Origin: Ornithinibacillus gellani
GTDB taxonomy: Bacteria > Bacillota > Bacilli > Bacillales > Amphibacillaceae
DNA length: 64,000 nucleotides
Direction: 5' to 3'
Assembly (NCBI RefSeq): GCF_003730295.1
Contig: NZ_QTSZ01000029.1
Span: 62,001-126,000, forward strand
Shown here: one piece after another, positions 28,492 through 39,081 of the stretch
Numbering within the stretch: the first letter of the stretch is position 1
Layout: each line of letters starts with the position of its first letter
Notes under the pieces: model-generated
Told to the model about the DNA's origin: nothing
What the model saw: the letters and a program-made list of their open reading frames with translations, nothing else
Databases searched by the model: none
Position numbers and translations under genes: made by a program

Positions 28492-28840
28492 AAGACCACC
28501 CCATCAAGTTGATTATCATCTATAATGATTGATGTTATAATGGTGTAACTTTTTGTATTGTATCTAGTATACTTGAAATCCGAAAAAAATTCTCGAATCA
28601 CCCAATATTTGATTGAGTCACGTATGTGTGGAAGAATTCCAAAGTTCCACATTTTATATCGTTTTATAGAATATCCATCGCTTTATTGCGTTACGCGCAG
28701 ATTTCCAAGGTTGTTGCAAGTTGTTTATACGGCTGCCTACCCGAAGTCAAATTCAAATTTTTGGTCTGCGTATATCATTTTCCCATAAACATGTGACGCT
28801 ACATATTTATCATGAAAACGGATATAGTAGGGATCAGGAT
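28492..28840. other. Intergenic region between ctpB and minJ
   Basis: About 350 bases without a credible gene. It contains an inverted repeat TGTGGAA/TTCCACA near 28627-28651 followed by TTTTATAT. A TATAAT-like hexamer upstream of minJ suggests its own promoter, but no clear -35 is seen. Confidence 0.35.
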
Positions 28841-28886
28841 AAAAAAATCAGCCATTGGAAATCTAATCGATTCCATGGCTGATTTC
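28841..28886 (-). terminator. ctpB terminator
   Basis: AATCAGCCAT-GGAA pairs with TTCC-ATGGCTGATT (one bulge) and is followed by a T run on the minus strand, starting 5 bases after the ctpB stop codon. Confidence 0.87.
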
Positions 28887-28890
28887 TTCA

Positions 28891-30357
28891 TTAATTGTAT
28901 AATGCTTCTACTGCTTTTACAAGCTGTTCGTCATCTTCACCACTGCGGATTCTTTCGATAATCCTTGTTTCCATGAGACCAGCTGTTTTTTCATCCACTT
29001 CTCCAGTTTGTTTCAATTCATTTTCCTTTTGAAAAGCTTTTACTGCATTTTCAGTTTGCTTATCAAAATAACCATCCGTTCTTCCTGGCTTATAACCAAG
29101 TCCTGTCAGCATCTGCTGGACATTTTCTATCGTTTCACCGGTATGGTCAAATGTTAATGGTTTTTCGATTTGAATTGGATTTGCATAATAATAATCAGGC
29201 TGGTCAACCTTTACCGTTGGCTCCACACCTTTTTCATTGATCCAATTCCCTTTCGGTGATAACCACTTAAAGAATGTAAGCTTAATGGTGCTTCCGTCTC
29301 CCATTGGGACTGGCTGCTGAACGGTACCTTTTCCAAAACTTTTCGTTCCAACAATATCATAACCAATTTCCTTCATTGCCACTGCTAAAATTTCTGATGC
29401 AGATGCACTGCCTTCATTCACTAACACGGTAATTGGATAAGATTTCTTCTCTTTTAAATCTGTATAATATTTTTCTTTTTGTCCATTTTTATCTTCAATT
29501 TGGATATATGGCACATCTTTTGGAATAAAATGTTCCAAAATATCCTCTACAGAATTTAATAGACCACCTGGATTTCCACGAACATCAAGTACCAAACCTT
29601 CCATGCCGTCCTTTTCCAGTTTTTCTAATTGTTCAGCGAATTCCTCAGCTGTATGCTCAGAGAAGTTCGTAATTTCAATCACACCGGTTTTCTTGCCGTT
29701 ATCTGTATTCATTTCACTATAGACAGTCTCAATTGGTATCGTATCGCGTACAAGCGTCACATCAAAAGGTTTGGATGCTCCTGAACGTTGAATCGACAAA
29801 ACAACTTCTGAACCTTTTTCACCTCGAATTAAATTAACAGCTTCATTTAAATCCATACCTTCCAAGCTCTTTCCATCGACGGTTAACACCTGGTCATTTG
29901 GTCGAAGCCCCGCTTTTTCCGCTGGTGAGTCCTTAATTGGAGTGACGATGGTTACCTTTCCATTCACCATGCTAACCTCTGCTCCAATACCTTCAAATGA
30001 GGACTCAATCTGTTCGTTGAATTCCTTCATGGCTTCTACATCCATATACGTGCTGTATGGATCTTCCAATGATGTCAGCATGCCTTGGATAGCCCCTTCA
30101 ACCAACTGCTTGTCTTCTGCATTTCCCACGAAGTTTTCCTTGATTAATGCATATGCCTGTTCAATTTTAGTCATGTTATCAGGTTGTTTGTCTGCATCAT
30201 TTTGTTTATCATTGTTTGACTGCTGTGCTGCTTGCTGATTGGTTCCCTCATCGGCCGCGTTTTTATTCCCTACTTGAACTCCCCAATATGCTCCAAAAAA
30301 ACCTAACAGCAAGGCAGCAAGTAATATAAGTAATGTTTTCTTGCCGTTTAACTTCAT
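28891..30357 (-). CDS. ctpB: Carboxy-terminal processing protease CtpB
   Basis: Secreted S41-family serine protease; in B. subtilis CtpB cleaves SpoIVFA to trigger sigma-K activation. From the ATG at 30355-30357 (MKLNGKK), preceded by GGTG, it has 488 residues. A signal anchor at about 7-27 is followed by a PDZ domain (about 110-190). Next comes the S41 core with catalytic Ser in GSASASEI and Lys in SFGKGTVQ, and a C-terminal peptidoglycan-binding domain. An upstream ATG at 30381 has no ribosome site. It lies between an EnvC-like hydrolase gene and minJ. Confidence 0.94.
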   Translation of the reverse strand: MKLNGKKTLLILLAALLLGFFGAYWGVQVGNKNAADEGTNQQAAQQSNNDKQNDADKQPDNMTKIEQAYALIKENFVGNAEDKQLVEGAIQGMLTSLEDPYSTYMDVEAMKEFNEQIESSFEGIGAEVSMVNGKVTIVTPIKDSPAEKAGLRPNDQVLTVDGKSLEGMDLNEAVNLIRGEKGSEVVLSIQRSGASKPFDVTLVRDTIPIETVYSEMNTDNGKKTGVIEITNFSEHTAEEFAEQLEKLEKDGMEGLVLDVRGNPGGLLNSVEDILEHFIPKDVPYIQIEDKNGQKEKYYTDLKEKKSYPITVLVNEGSASASEILAVAMKEIGYDIVGTKSFGKGTVQQPVPMGDGSTIKLTFFKWLSPKGNWINEKGVEPTVKVDQPDYYYANPIQIEKPLTFDHTGETIENVQQMLTGLGYKPGRTDGYFDKQTENAVKAFQKENELKQTGEVDEKTAGLMETRIIERIRSGEDDEQLVKAVEALYN

Positions 30358-30561
30358 TCCTTCACCTTCTATCTTTGTCATTGAAACTACTTCAATATGT
30401 AAAATGATAACATGTTCCAGCCCATATGACTATTTGTCTACCTATAACAAAGCTCCAAATACTGTTTATTTAGTAAAACAGGCATCGCACCTTAGTGCAA
30501 TGCCTCGTTATATTTCTAGCTTTTTATTACGTTATGCAATTTTAGGTTTGTTTATGCTTGT

Positions 30562-32022
30562 TTATGGTAGATACCCCAATGGATTAACAGGGTTTTTATA
30601 TCCACCAGGGTGAACTTCAAAGTGCAGGTGTGGTCCTGTTGAATCTCCAGTACTTCCTACCGCACCTATTGAAGCTCCTTGCTGAACAACCTGTCCAGTT
30701 GAAACGTAAATCTGGCTAAGGTGTGCATATAATGTGGAATACGTTTTACCACCAATAACATGTGTTACGATGATAAAGTTACCATAACCGCCGTTATAAC
30801 CATGTGATGCTGAACTAACTACACCGATCGCAGCAGACTTAACTGATTTCCCTGAAGGAGCAGCAATATCAATACCAGTATGCAATTTACCTACAATACC
30901 TGAAATCGGGTGGATACGTGGGCCGAATCCACTGCTCACTCGACCTTGAACCGGCCAAATAAAATCACTCTCGACATAGATTGGACCGGAATCATCATTT
31001 GATCCATCATCGGAATCATTATTTCCTTCATCGTTTCCACCATTTTCATCATCTGCTATTTTGTTCTGATTGTCGCGTCTTTCTTTTTCACGCTCTGCTC
31101 TTTCACGCGCTTCCTTTTCTCTCGCAGCTTTTTCACGGGCAGCTTTCTCTCTCGCTAATTGCTCCAGCTTTCCTTTTTCAGCCTGCGCTAATTCTTTTGC
31201 TTTTTGAATGGCAACTGCTTGCTCATCTAAAATCTTTTGTTCTTCAGTCAATGTTAACTTGTAATCCTCTAATTCGTCATGTTCTTCTTCCAATTGAACA
31301 ATCAAACTTTCTTTTTTGCTCATTTGCTTGTCCAACTGGCTTTTCAAAGCAACCAGCTCCCCTTTTTGGTCTTCAAGGGCAACCTTTTTCTTTTCCACAT
31401 CCATCTTCTTCGCTTCTACATCAACTTGTTTAACCTGTAAATCTACTTTTTCCTGCGCATGAATTTCCATAATGTTTTTATCTTGATCCATAATTGTATT
31501 TACAGCCGAAGAGCGACTAATAAATTCACCGAAGCTTTTAGACCCAAGGATAACTTCTATGTATTTCATGCTTCCGCCATTCTTTTGAATGGCGCGAAGC
31601 CTGTCCTTTAATAAAGCATCTCTTTTTTCTATACGGTCCTGCAACTCAATGATGTCTTCCTTTAATTGCTTAATGGTTGCCGTTAATTCGTTAATTTCAT
31701 CCTTTGTTTGGTCTATTTCTCCTTCTTTAAACTGAATAGACTGTTGTGTCTTATTCAATTTCTCCTCGAGAGAAGTGATTTCTTGCTTGATATTTTCTTG
31801 TTTACTCAGGTTTTTATCTATTTTTTTATCTGTATCTTGCTTATCTGTATCTACTTCACTCTTTTTTTCGTGCACATTATCTTGTTCTTTCTCTAAATCT
31901 TTCAATTCATCCTCGACATCACCTATTGTTTTAGCAAATACTGGACTTCCATTGGAAAATAGGCTCCCCATTGTCAGGACCAGTAATCCAATAAGTGTAA
32001 TTACAAAAGACTTTTTCTCCAT
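30562..32022 (-). CDS. EnvC-like murein hydrolase / activator with M23 domain
   Basis: Secreted protein of 486 residues. A signal peptide ends near VFA at residue 30. A long coiled coil (about 32-330) rich in K, E and Q follows, ending in tandem REKAAREKAAREKEARERAERE repeats and an acidic Asn/Asp-rich linker. The C-terminal LytM/M23 domain has all zinc ligands: H and D in HTGIDIAAP and HLH in HLHFEV. It sits directly after ftsX, as EnvC- or PcsB-type partners often do. It is probably a peptidoglycan endopeptidase controlled by FtsEX. It is not CwlO, which has an NlpC/P60 domain. Confidence 0.88.
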   Translation of the reverse strand: MEKKSFVITLIGLLVLTMGSLFSNGSPVFAKTIGDVEDELKDLEKEQDNVHEKKSEVDTDKQDTDKKIDKNLSKQENIKQEITSLEEKLNKTQQSIQFKEGEIDQTKDEINELTATIKQLKEDIIELQDRIEKRDALLKDRLRAIQKNGGSMKYIEVILGSKSFGEFISRSSAVNTIMDQDKNIMEIHAQEKVDLQVKQVDVEAKKMDVEKKKVALEDQKGELVALKSQLDKQMSKKESLIVQLEEEHDELEDYKLTLTEEQKILDEQAVAIQKAKELAQAEKGKLEQLAREKAAREKAAREKEARERAEREKERRDNQNKIADDENGGNDEGNNDSDDGSNDDSGPIYVESDFIWPVQGRVSSGFGPRIHPISGIVGKLHTGIDIAAPSGKSVKSAAIGVVSSASHGYNGGYGNFIIVTHVIGGKTYSTLYAHLSQIYVSTGQVVQQGASIGAVGSTGDSTGPHLHFEVHPGGYKNPVNPLGYLP

Positions 32023-32078
32023 TCCGTTATTCCCTGCCTTCCCAAAAAATATTTCGCCCTATTGACACTTACAGTTCG

Positions 32079-32972
32079 TTATACCTTCAGGAATTTACGT
32101 ACACTCATGACACTTCCCCAAATGCCAATCAATGCGCCGACACCTACAATAGCAAGCGATAGTTGCCAAGCAAAAGGATTAAATGGAAGCAGCTTCACAA
32201 ACGGAAGCGTAATATGCTGACTAACGTTTGTAATCAAATAATAATAACCAGCCATGATTGCCGTAACTGGTAAAATGGACCCTAAAATACCGAGTAGCAT
32301 TCCCTCAATAAAGAATGGCCATCTGATGAATCCATTTGTTGCACCAACCAGCTTCATAATTCCAATTTCGCGGCTTCTTGCCATAATCGTTAGCTTAATG
32401 GTGTTTGAAATGAGGAAAATTGCAGTAAATACTAATCCTCCAATAAGCACCAAGCCTATGATTCTAGCATACTTATTAAACTCAAATAACCGCTCGACAA
32501 CATCTTTTCCGTAGTTTACTTCCTCTACATGATCCATTGCTTCAATCTTTTCCGCTATAGCCATCGTTTGATTCGGATCCTTTGCCCGAACAATATATAC
32601 ATGATTCAATGGATTGTCCTGTTCAAATAATCCCCAAGATTTCCCTTGTTCTCCCATGCTTGTAATAAGCTTCTGTAATTCATCATCCTTGGAAGAGAAC
32701 AGAACGGAATCAACACCATCGATTGCTTTTATTTGATCACCAAGTTCTAAAATGTCTTCTTTATTCACGGTCAAATCAATCAGTGTATTAATTTCAACAT
32801 CTTGTTCTACATTTTCTGCCATTTGGTTCAAGTTAAAAATAAGCGTTAAAAAAGCACCTACTAAAATAAGGGTTACTGTAACGGCACCAATGGATGCGAC
32901 GGACATCCAGCCATTACGGAAAACATTTTTAACACCTTCTCTTAAATGACGATTAATTGTTCTAAGCTTCAT
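32079..32972 (-). CDS. ftsX: Cell division ABC transporter-like permease FtsX
   Basis: Membrane partner of FtsE that transmits ATP hydrolysis to an extracellular peptidoglycan hydrolase. Length is 297 residues from the ATG at 32970-32972 (MKLRTINRH), with GGGGTGA upstream. Four membrane helices are visible: one near residue 25-48, then three after 170. The extracellular loop lies between the first two. It overlaps ftsE by 11 bases, so the two are translationally coupled. In B. subtilis FtsEX activates CwlO; here an M23 gene follows directly. Confidence 0.95.
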   Translation of the reverse strand: MKLRTINRHLREGVKNVFRNGWMSVASIGAVTVTLILVGAFLTLIFNLNQMAENVEQDVEINTLIDLTVNKEDILELGDQIKAIDGVDSVLFSSKDDELQKLITSMGEQGKSWGLFEQDNPLNHVYIVRAKDPNQTMAIAEKIEAMDHVEEVNYGKDVVERLFEFNKYARIIGLVLIGGLVFTAIFLISNTIKLTIMARSREIGIMKLVGATNGFIRWPFFIEGMLLGILGSILPVTAIMAGYYYLITNVSQHITLPFVKLLPFNPFAWQLSLAIVGVGALIGIWGSVMSVRKFLKV

Positions 32973-33648
32973 AACCGTAATCACCCCGGCGCTCGTCTCT
33001 TACAATTAATCCGTCCTCAATTGCAATAACACGTTTTTTAATGGTATTAACTATTTCTTTACTGTGTGTAGCCATAATGATGGTCGTTCCTCTAGAATTA
33101 ATTTCTTCAAATACACGCATAATTCCCCACGATGTTTCCGGATCAAGGTTACCTGTTGGTTCATCAGCAATGACAATTTTCGGATGGTTAACAATAGCTC
33201 TCGCGATGGAAACACGTTGCTGTTCCCCACCGGATAATTCGTTTGGAAAGGATCTTGCTTTATTCTTTAACCCGACTAAATCGAGTACTTCTAATACACG
33301 TTTGCGGATATTGCGTGGATGTTCCTCAGTTACTTCAAGTGCAAATGCAACATTTTCATAGGTTGATAGTTTTGGAAGCAATTTAAAGTCTTGAAATATA
33401 ACACCAATCTGTCTGCGCAGCTCTGGTACTTTCCTTTCCTTTAACTCGCCAAGGTCAATATCATTAATAATGATAGAACCACTTGTTGGCTTCGCTTCCC
33501 GATACATAAGCCGGATAAAAGTCGACTTTCCTGCACCACTCGGTCCAACTATGTAAACGAATTCACCCTGTTTTATCTCAACATTTACGCCATTCAGCGC
33601 CGTTACGCCGTTGTTGTACGTTTTGAATATATCCTTCATCACAATCAT
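32962..33648 (-). CDS. ftsE: Cell division ATP-binding protein FtsE
   Basis: ABC ATPase of 228 residues. Walker A GPSGAGKST, ABC signature ELSGGEQQR, Walker B IVIADEPT and the H-loop MATHSKE are all present. Works in the cytoplasm bound to FtsX. It is first in ftsE-ftsX-M23-ctpB. The upstream ribosome site overlaps GGTGATAATAA. Confidence 0.96.
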   Translation of the reverse strand: MIVMKDIFKTYNNGVTALNGVNVEIKQGEFVYIVGPSGAGKSTFIRLMYREAKPTSGSIIINDIDLGELKERKVPELRRQIGVIFQDFKLLPKLSTYENVAFALEVTEEHPRNIRKRVLEVLDLVGLKNKARSFPNELSGGEQQRVSIARAIVNHPKIVIADEPTGNLDPETSWGIMRVFEEINSRGTTIIMATHSKEIVNTIKKRVIAIEDGLIVRDERRGDYGYEA

Positions 33649-33984
33649 AATTTATTATCACCTTTATACATTATTGTTCTTGCCTCTTGATGTCTGTTTC
33701 TTATTGTGTAAAAAGCAATCGCGTTTTTCACTCGATTACAACCCATTATAACATTAAACGACATCATTTTTAGACATAAAATTATTACAATTGTATTTCA
33801 GACAATAGAAAATAAACGCAATCTGTTACATTTTATTAATATGGTATAAATGGTGCAAAATGGAATAACGGTCGAAAGAATTGGCGGTAAAAAGTCTGGA
33901 GAAAACATCATTTTATTGGGGCAATAAATACGTGAATCATTCGAGGAATTCCAATCGATGTTCAGCATTTTTCTTATCAAAATC
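33649..33984. other. Intergenic region upstream of ftsE
   Basis: About 335 AT-rich bases between ftsE and the cccB terminator. No ORF with a ribosome site is seen, and no promoter of clear quality. Confidence 0.35.
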
Positions 33985-34022
33985 AAAACGAGGGTCATCG
34001 AAAAATCGATGAAACCCTCGTT
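33985..34022 (-). terminator. cccB terminator
   Basis: AACGAGGGT pairs with ACCCTCGTT, with an inner ATCG/CGAT, and is followed by TTTTGATTTT on the minus strand. It lies 16 bases after the cccB stop codon. Confidence 0.87.
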
Positions 34023-34037
34023 CACGTTATAACGTGC

Positions 34038-34379
34038 TTATTTCTTTTCAGATAACCAATCTGCCAAAGTTTTAGCATCTTCGTCACTTACTTGCTTTTG
34101 AGCTGGCATGCTACCAGTTCCGTTGTGGATAATATCTACAATCTCGTCAGCAGAATGGTCTGAACCAACCTTAGTTAGGTCTGGACCAGCGCCTCCACCT
34201 AGATCTTGTCCGTGACAAGAAGAACAATTGCTTTTGTAGATATCTTCAGCACCTGAAGAATCCACTGTTCCACTGTCTGCATTGTCATCTGTTCCTTTGT
34301 CAGCGCTATCGTCGCCGCCTCCGCACGCGCCAAGCACGAGCACAGAACCGAATACAATTGCTAGAAGCCATTTCTTCAT
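34038..34379 (-). CDS. cccB: Cytochrome c551 lipoprotein
   Basis: Small lipid-anchored cytochrome c of 113 residues acting on the outer membrane face. The lipobox LGAC ends at Cys19. A Gly/Asp-rich linker follows, then the heme site CSSCH (Cys52, Cys55, His56) and the axial Met91 in SMPAQ. It lies next to ftsE, as in B. subtilis. It could donate electrons to the CuA subunit or to NirK, which is inference. It is transcribed alone. Confidence 0.94.
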   Translation of the reverse strand: MKKWLLAIVFGSVLVLGACGGGDDSADKGTDDNADSGTVDSSGAEDIYKSNCSSCHGQDLGGGAGPDLTKVGSDHSADEIVDIIHNGTGSMPAQKQVSDEDAKTLADWLSEKK

Positions 34380-34600
34380 ACTTTAAATCCCCCTAACAAA
34401 ATTAATAAAATGCTGTCAATGTCTATTATACCCGAACAACTAGAAAATAAAACACATCGATATGCCAGATTTTGGTGAACTTTGTTGCCAATAGCTGCCA
34501 TATCAAGGTTTAGCTAATTGTGGCAAATTCATGAATTCATTTTCCCTATAAACACTGTAGTAATAGGGTTTATAGGTGTTTTTGTCTACTTGATAACAAA

Positions 34601-35702
34601 TTAATGAATATTGGAACGTAGATATGCATCAATAAATGGATCTAAATCCCCATCCACTACGCCTTGGGCATTACCGATTTCTACATTGGTTCGATGATCC
34701 TTTACCATCGAATAAGGATGAAACACATAGGAACGTATTTGGCTTCCCCAGCCAATTTCCTTTTGTTCTCCCCGAATTTCCGCTAATTCTTGCTGTTGTT
34801 TTTCAATTTCAAGCTGGTAAAGCTTTGACTTGAGCATTTTCATTGCAGATTCCCTGTTCTTAATTTGTGATCTTTCGTTTTGACAGGTAACTACCGTATT
34901 GGTAGGTAAATGGGTAATTCGTACAGCGGAGTCGGTTGTGTTTACATGCTGTCCACCAGCACCACTTGCACGATACGTATCAATTTTTATTTCTTCACTT
35001 TTGATTTCGATATCCACGTCTCCAGACATTTCTGGCGTTACATCACAAGAAACAAAGGAAGTATGTCTGCGTCCTGATGAATCAAATGGGGAAATACGTA
35101 CCAGGCGATGGACACCTTTCTCTGCCTTCAAATAACCGTATGCATTATGTCCTTTAATAAGTAAAGTTACACTTTTCACACCAGCTTCATCACCTGGTAA
35201 ATAATCCATGGTTTCTACCTTAAAGTTTTTATCCTCACTCCAACGTTGATACATCCGGAGAAGAATACTTGCCCAATCCTGTGATTCTGTACCACCAGCA
35301 CCTGGATGGAGCTCTAAAATAGCATTATTAGCATCATATGGCTCACTAAGCAGCATTTGCAGTTCAAAGTCATTCATCGATTCGCGTAAACCTACAATAT
35401 CCTGGTTAAGTTCATCAAATAATTCCTGATCATTTTCTTCCTTCACCAATTCATAAGATACTTCGATATCATCATAGCTCTCAACTATTTCCTGAAAAGC
35501 GCCAACTTGATGTTTTAAACCATTTACTTCATCAATTACAGTTTGGGCTGCCTGTTGATCATCCCAAAAGTCGGGTGCCGTCATTTGCTCCTCTAGCTCC
35601 GCGATGCGCGCTAATTTATGATCTAAGTCAAAGAGACCCCCTAAATTGTTCAATTCTTTTCTTCATCTGATCGAGTTCACTTTTAATTTCAACTAATTCC
35701 AT
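34601..35702 (-). CDS. prfB: Peptide chain release factor 2, with programmed +1 frameshift
   Basis: Releases peptides at UGA and UAA. Translation starts at the ATG at 35700-35702 ([12 protein letters not shown]), with AGGTGA upstream. After 24 codons it meets an in-frame TGA at 35628-35630. The sequence AGGGGGTCTCTTTGAC is the classical RF2 recoding site: an internal Shine-Dalgarno, then CTT and TGA C. Skipping one T continues into GAC (DLDHKLARI), giving 366 residues. The SPF codon-recognition motif (ISPFDSSG) and the catalytic GGQ (GAGGQHVN) are present. Low RF2 favours the frameshift, so the gene controls itself. It follows secA after a terminator. Confidence 0.97.
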
Positions 35703-35748
35703 ATGATTCACCTCTTATGTTTTTTCACTATATGTTATGAACAGCAAT

Positions 35749-35778
35749 GAAAACACTCCCGCTTTGGGAGTGTTTTTC
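35749..35778 (-). terminator. secA terminator
   Basis: AACACTCCC pairs with GGGAGTGTT around a 5-base loop, immediately beyond the secA stop codon and before prfB. A short T run follows on the minus strand. Confidence 0.8.
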
Positions 35779-35782
35779 TAAC

Positions 35783-38299
35783 TTATTGGCCATGACAGTT
35801 TTTAAACTTTTTACCGCTACCGCATGGACACGGGTCATTTCTTCCGATATTATGCTTTCTTACATATGGCTTCCGTTTCTTTTTCTCTTTTTCTTCACCG
35901 CCGGAAACTGCTTGTGTATTTTTAACTACCTCTTGACGTTGCAGATTTTCACGGATTTGTGCTTTCATGATATACTTAGCAACTTCATCCTCTATACTTG
36001 CAATCATCGTTTCAAACATTGCAAAGCCTTCTGTTTGGTACTCACTTAGTGGATCGTTTTGACCATAGGCCCGTAAATGAATTCCCTGACGCAGTTGATC
36101 CATCTGGTCAATGTGATCCATCCATTTTGTATCCACGGTGCGTAGCAAGATTACTTTTTCAAATTCACGCATCTGCTCCGCAGACAGTTCTTCTTCCTTC
36201 TCATCATAGCGCATATTTACTTTATCCATGATAAAGGCAACAATTTCTTCATCTTCTTTGCCCCGTAGTGATTCAATCGATACATCTTCCGTCTCGACAA
36301 GGTTACCATGGGCATAATCGACAATGGACTGCAAATCCCAATTATCCTCATCATCATCCTGTGTATGCATATGAACGACCCGCTCCAGGGCTGAAGTGAT
36401 CATATGGATAATAATTTCGCGCAAATCATCCCCATCAGAGTCAATGACTTCGAAACGCTGCTTATAAATAATTTCACGTTGTTCCCGTAGTACATCATCA
36501 TAAGATAGTACCGTTTTACGGGCGTCGAAGTTATTTCCTTCCACACGCTTCTGGGCAGATTCAACTGCACGAGAAACCATTTTACTTTCAATTGGTTGGG
36601 TATCATCCATGCCAAGACGTTCCATCATCGTTTTCAAATTATCTGAACCAAAGCGACGCATGAGTTCGTCTTCCATCGACAAGTAAAACTGAGAAAGTCC
36701 TGGGTCTCCTTGACGTCCGGAACGACCACGAAGCTGGTTATCTATCCGTCGTGATTCATGTCGCTCTGTACCAATTACAGCAAGACCACCAAGTTCTTTT
36801 ACACCTTCACCAAGTTTAATGTCTGTACCACGACCAGCCATGTTTGTAGCAATCGTAATCGCACCTGGCTGACCCGCATTTTCAATAATTTCTGCTTCAC
36901 GATAATGGTTTTTTGCGTTTAACACATTATGGCGTAAGCCAGCTTTTTTAAGCAAATTAGAAATTAATTCTGATGTTTCAACGGCAACCGTCCCGACTAG
37001 CACTGGTTGTCCAGATTGATGTCTCTCTTTAATGGTTTCCACGACCGCACGGAATTTACCGTCCATGGATTTATAAATCATATCCGCCCTATCATCTCTC
37101 GTAATCGGACGATTCGTCGGTATTGCAATAACATCCATATTGTAAATGTTACGAAATTCTTCTTCTTCCGTTTTTGCCGTACCTGTCATACCAGCTAGTT
37201 TATTGTACATCCGGAAAAAGTTCTGGAAGGTAATGGAAGCAAGTGTCATGCTTTCATTTTGAATTTGCATGCCTTCTTTTGCTTCAATTGCCTGATGAAG
37301 CCCATCGCTATAACGACGTCCCTTCATTAAACGGCCTGTAAACTGGTCAACAATAACTACTTCGCCTTCTTCAATCACATAATCTGTATCGCGATGCATA
37401 GACACATGCGCTTTTAGGGCTTGGTTAATATGATGGGTTAAAGATACATTACTCAAATCATATAAGTTTTCAATGGAGAAATATTTCTCTGCCTTATTAA
37501 TTCCTTCTTCAGTGAGCTGCACACCTTTTGTCTTTTCATCGTACGTATAATCTGTTTCACGATTTAATGTGATCACGAAACCATTTGCTTGCTGATAAAG
37601 TGCTGCTGACTTTTGGGCAGATCCGGAAATAATTAATGGTGTCCTTGCTTCGTCAATTAAAATAGAGTCAACCTCATCAATGATAGCAAAATTCAATGGT
37701 CGTTGTACCATTTGTTCTTTGTAAAGCACCATATTGTCCCGTAAATAATCAAAACCAAATTCATTGTTAGTACCGTACGTAATATCAGCCTGATAAGCTT
37801 CTCGTTTTTCTTCTTTGGACAATCCATTTCCATTTAGTCCAACAGTTAAACCTAAAAACTCATATAACTGACCCATTTCACTGGCGTCACGATCTGCCAA
37901 GTATTCATTCACGGTAATAATATGAACACCATCACCAGAAATGGCATTTAAATAAGCTGGCATGGTGGAAGCTAATGTTTTACCTTCCCCTGTTTTCATT
38001 TCAGCAATATTTCCTTCATGAAGCGCAACAGCGCCTACCAGCTGAACGGGAAATGGTCGCATGTTTAACACACGTTTAGAGGCTTCACGTACAACCGCAT
38101 AAGCTTCAACGAGTAAATCATCCAAGCTTTCCCCATTCGCATACCGTTCTTTAAATTCTGTCGTTTTTTTCTGTATATGTTCATCCGAAAGCTTTTCCAT
38201 CTCGGGTTCTAAAGCTTCAATTTCGTCTACAATTTTCTGTAGTCGATTGAGTTGTCTTTGATTACCATCGCCAAATATCTTTTTTAAAATCCCTGCCAT
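35783..38299 (-). CDS. secA: Protein translocase ATPase SecA
   Basis: Motor ATPase of the Sec pathway. Length is 838 residues. The DEAD-type motor shows MKTGEGKT (Walker A), [12 protein letters not shown] (Walker B region) and the second RecA domain with NMAGRGTDI and RGRSGRQGD. The C-terminal zinc domain [16 protein letters not shown] is intact, as required for SecB-like or ribosome contact. It is transcribed alone between a 75-residue gene and prfB, the usual Bacillus order. No second secA is seen here. Confidence 0.98.
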   Translation of the reverse strand: MAGILKKIFGDGNQRQLNRLQKIVDEIEALEPEMEKLSDEHIQKKTTEFKERYANGESLDDLLVEAYAVVREASKRVLNMRPFPVQLVGAVALHEGNIAEMKTGEGKTLASTMPAYLNAISGDGVHIITVNEYLADRDASEMGQLYEFLGLTVGLNGNGLSKEEKREAYQADITYGTNNEFGFDYLRDNMVLYKEQMVQRPLNFAIIDEVDSILIDEARTPLIISGSAQKSAALYQQANGFVITLNRETDYTYDEKTKGVQLTEEGINKAEKYFSIENLYDLSNVSLTHHINQALKAHVSMHRDTDYVIEEGEVVIVDQFTGRLMKGRRYSDGLHQAIEAKEGMQIQNESMTLASITFQNFFRMYNKLAGMTGTAKTEEEEFRNIYNMDVIAIPTNRPITRDDRADMIYKSMDGKFRAVVETIKERHQSGQPVLVGTVAVETSELISNLLKKAGLRHNVLNAKNHYREAEIIENAGQPGAITIATNMAGRGTDIKLGEGVKELGGLAVIGTERHESRRIDNQLRGRSGRQGDPGLSQFYLSMEDELMRRFGSDNLKTMMERLGMDDTQPIESKMVSRAVESAQKRVEGNNFDARKTVLSYDDVLREQREIIYKQRFEVIDSDGDDLREIIIHMITSALERVVHMHTQDDDEDNWDLQSIVDYAHGNLVETEDVSIESLRGKEDEEIVAFIMDKVNMRYDEKEEELSAEQMREFEKVILLRTVDTKWMDHIDQMDQLRQGIHLRAYGQNDPLSEYQTEGFAMFETMIASIEDEVAKYIMKAQIRENLQRQEVVKNTQAVSGGEEKEKKKRKPYVRKHNIGRNDPCPCGSGKKFKNCHGQ

Positions 38300-38527
38300 C
38301 TTTAACGCTCCTTCAACTAGCTAAAAAATTTTATAACAGCTTTATGCCAAAAATCATCATTCATGCACTTGTTATGCACATCGTTGACTATGTTTAATGC
38401 TGAACATAGAGACAAGTTCCTCTATTAAAAAATGGAAGCCCTAGATAGCATTCCAACATTTATAATAACACTAGTGGCAGGTGCTTGACAACTTGAATAA
38501 GCCGTCTAATGGTGTGGAAATAAAGGC

Positions 38528-38555
38528 AAGAGCAGCCCGGGGATGAGCTGCTCTT
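38528..38555 (-). terminator. Hairpin at the end of the 75-residue gene
   Basis: AAGAGCAGC pairs with GCTGCTCTT and touches the stop codon of the gene at 38554. The following T content is modest, so termination may be partial. Confidence 0.55.
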
Positions 38556-38781
38556 AATCATTGGGGTTATTTCTTAAATACGTGGATCGAGAGGAATCTT
38601 GTTCCGGGGAAATCCGACGGGGTGAAATAGCATAATGCTGAATTTCCGTAAACCGTTTAGATAGTTCAGATACACGTTGATTTGTTGATGCTAAAATATC
38701 AACCAGCTGTGCAATTGTATCCTCCTGCTGACGAATTTTCATTGTCAGTTCTTTAAGACCAATAAAAGACCGCTCACTCAT
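38554..38781 (-). CDS. Small uncharacterised protein, predicted helical
   Basis: Not recognised. The 75 residues contain a heptad-like amphipathic helix (about 8-45, IGLKELTMKIRQQEDTIAQLVDILASTNQRVSELSKRF), then a polar tail. There is no signal or membrane segment. A strong ribosome site GGAGG lies 8 bases before the ATG, and a hairpin touches the stop codon, which together support a real gene. It lies between hpf and secA with its own spacing. Its function is unknown. Confidence 0.65.
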   Translation of the reverse strand: MSERSFIGLKELTMKIRQQEDTIAQLVDILASTNQRVSELSKRFTEIQHYAISPRRISPEQDSSRSTYLRNNPND

Positions 38782-39032
38782 TACACATTCCTCCCGTTCT
38801 GCTACTAATCCTTTTATACCATAATCAGTTCTTTATGCCTATTTACCAATTATGCATTTTGGTATGCATTTCGACATAATTCCAGTAAATTTATACATAA
38901 AATCGGTTGAAATGACCGTTTTACATTGTTTTAATGATTCAACCGGCATTCAAATATGAAATATGGTGTTTCGTTCGACTTTATTCGACGTAGTGATCTG
39001 TTGGATGATGTCGAAACGATTTTAATCAAACA
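38782..39032. other. Intergenic region between the hpf terminator and the 75-residue gene
   Basis: AT-rich. CGGTTGAA (about 38905) pairs with TTCAACCG (about 38945) over a long loop. No gene or promoter that I can support. Confidence 0.35.
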
Positions 39033-39071
39033 AAAAAAGCGATTTTTGGATGTAAACCAAAAATCGCTTCC
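39033..39071 (-). terminator. hpf terminator
   Basis: AAGCGATTTTTGG pairs with CCAAAAATCGCTT and is followed by a T7 run on the minus strand, 11 bases after the hpf stop codon. Confidence 0.9.
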
Positions 39072-39081
39072 TCTATGATGT

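Noticed and set aside
30981-31433. Plus-strand open frame rich in His and Phe
   Set aside because: It is the complement of the Asn/Asp-rich linker and Lys/Glu coiled coil of the M23 gene, a common shadow pattern.
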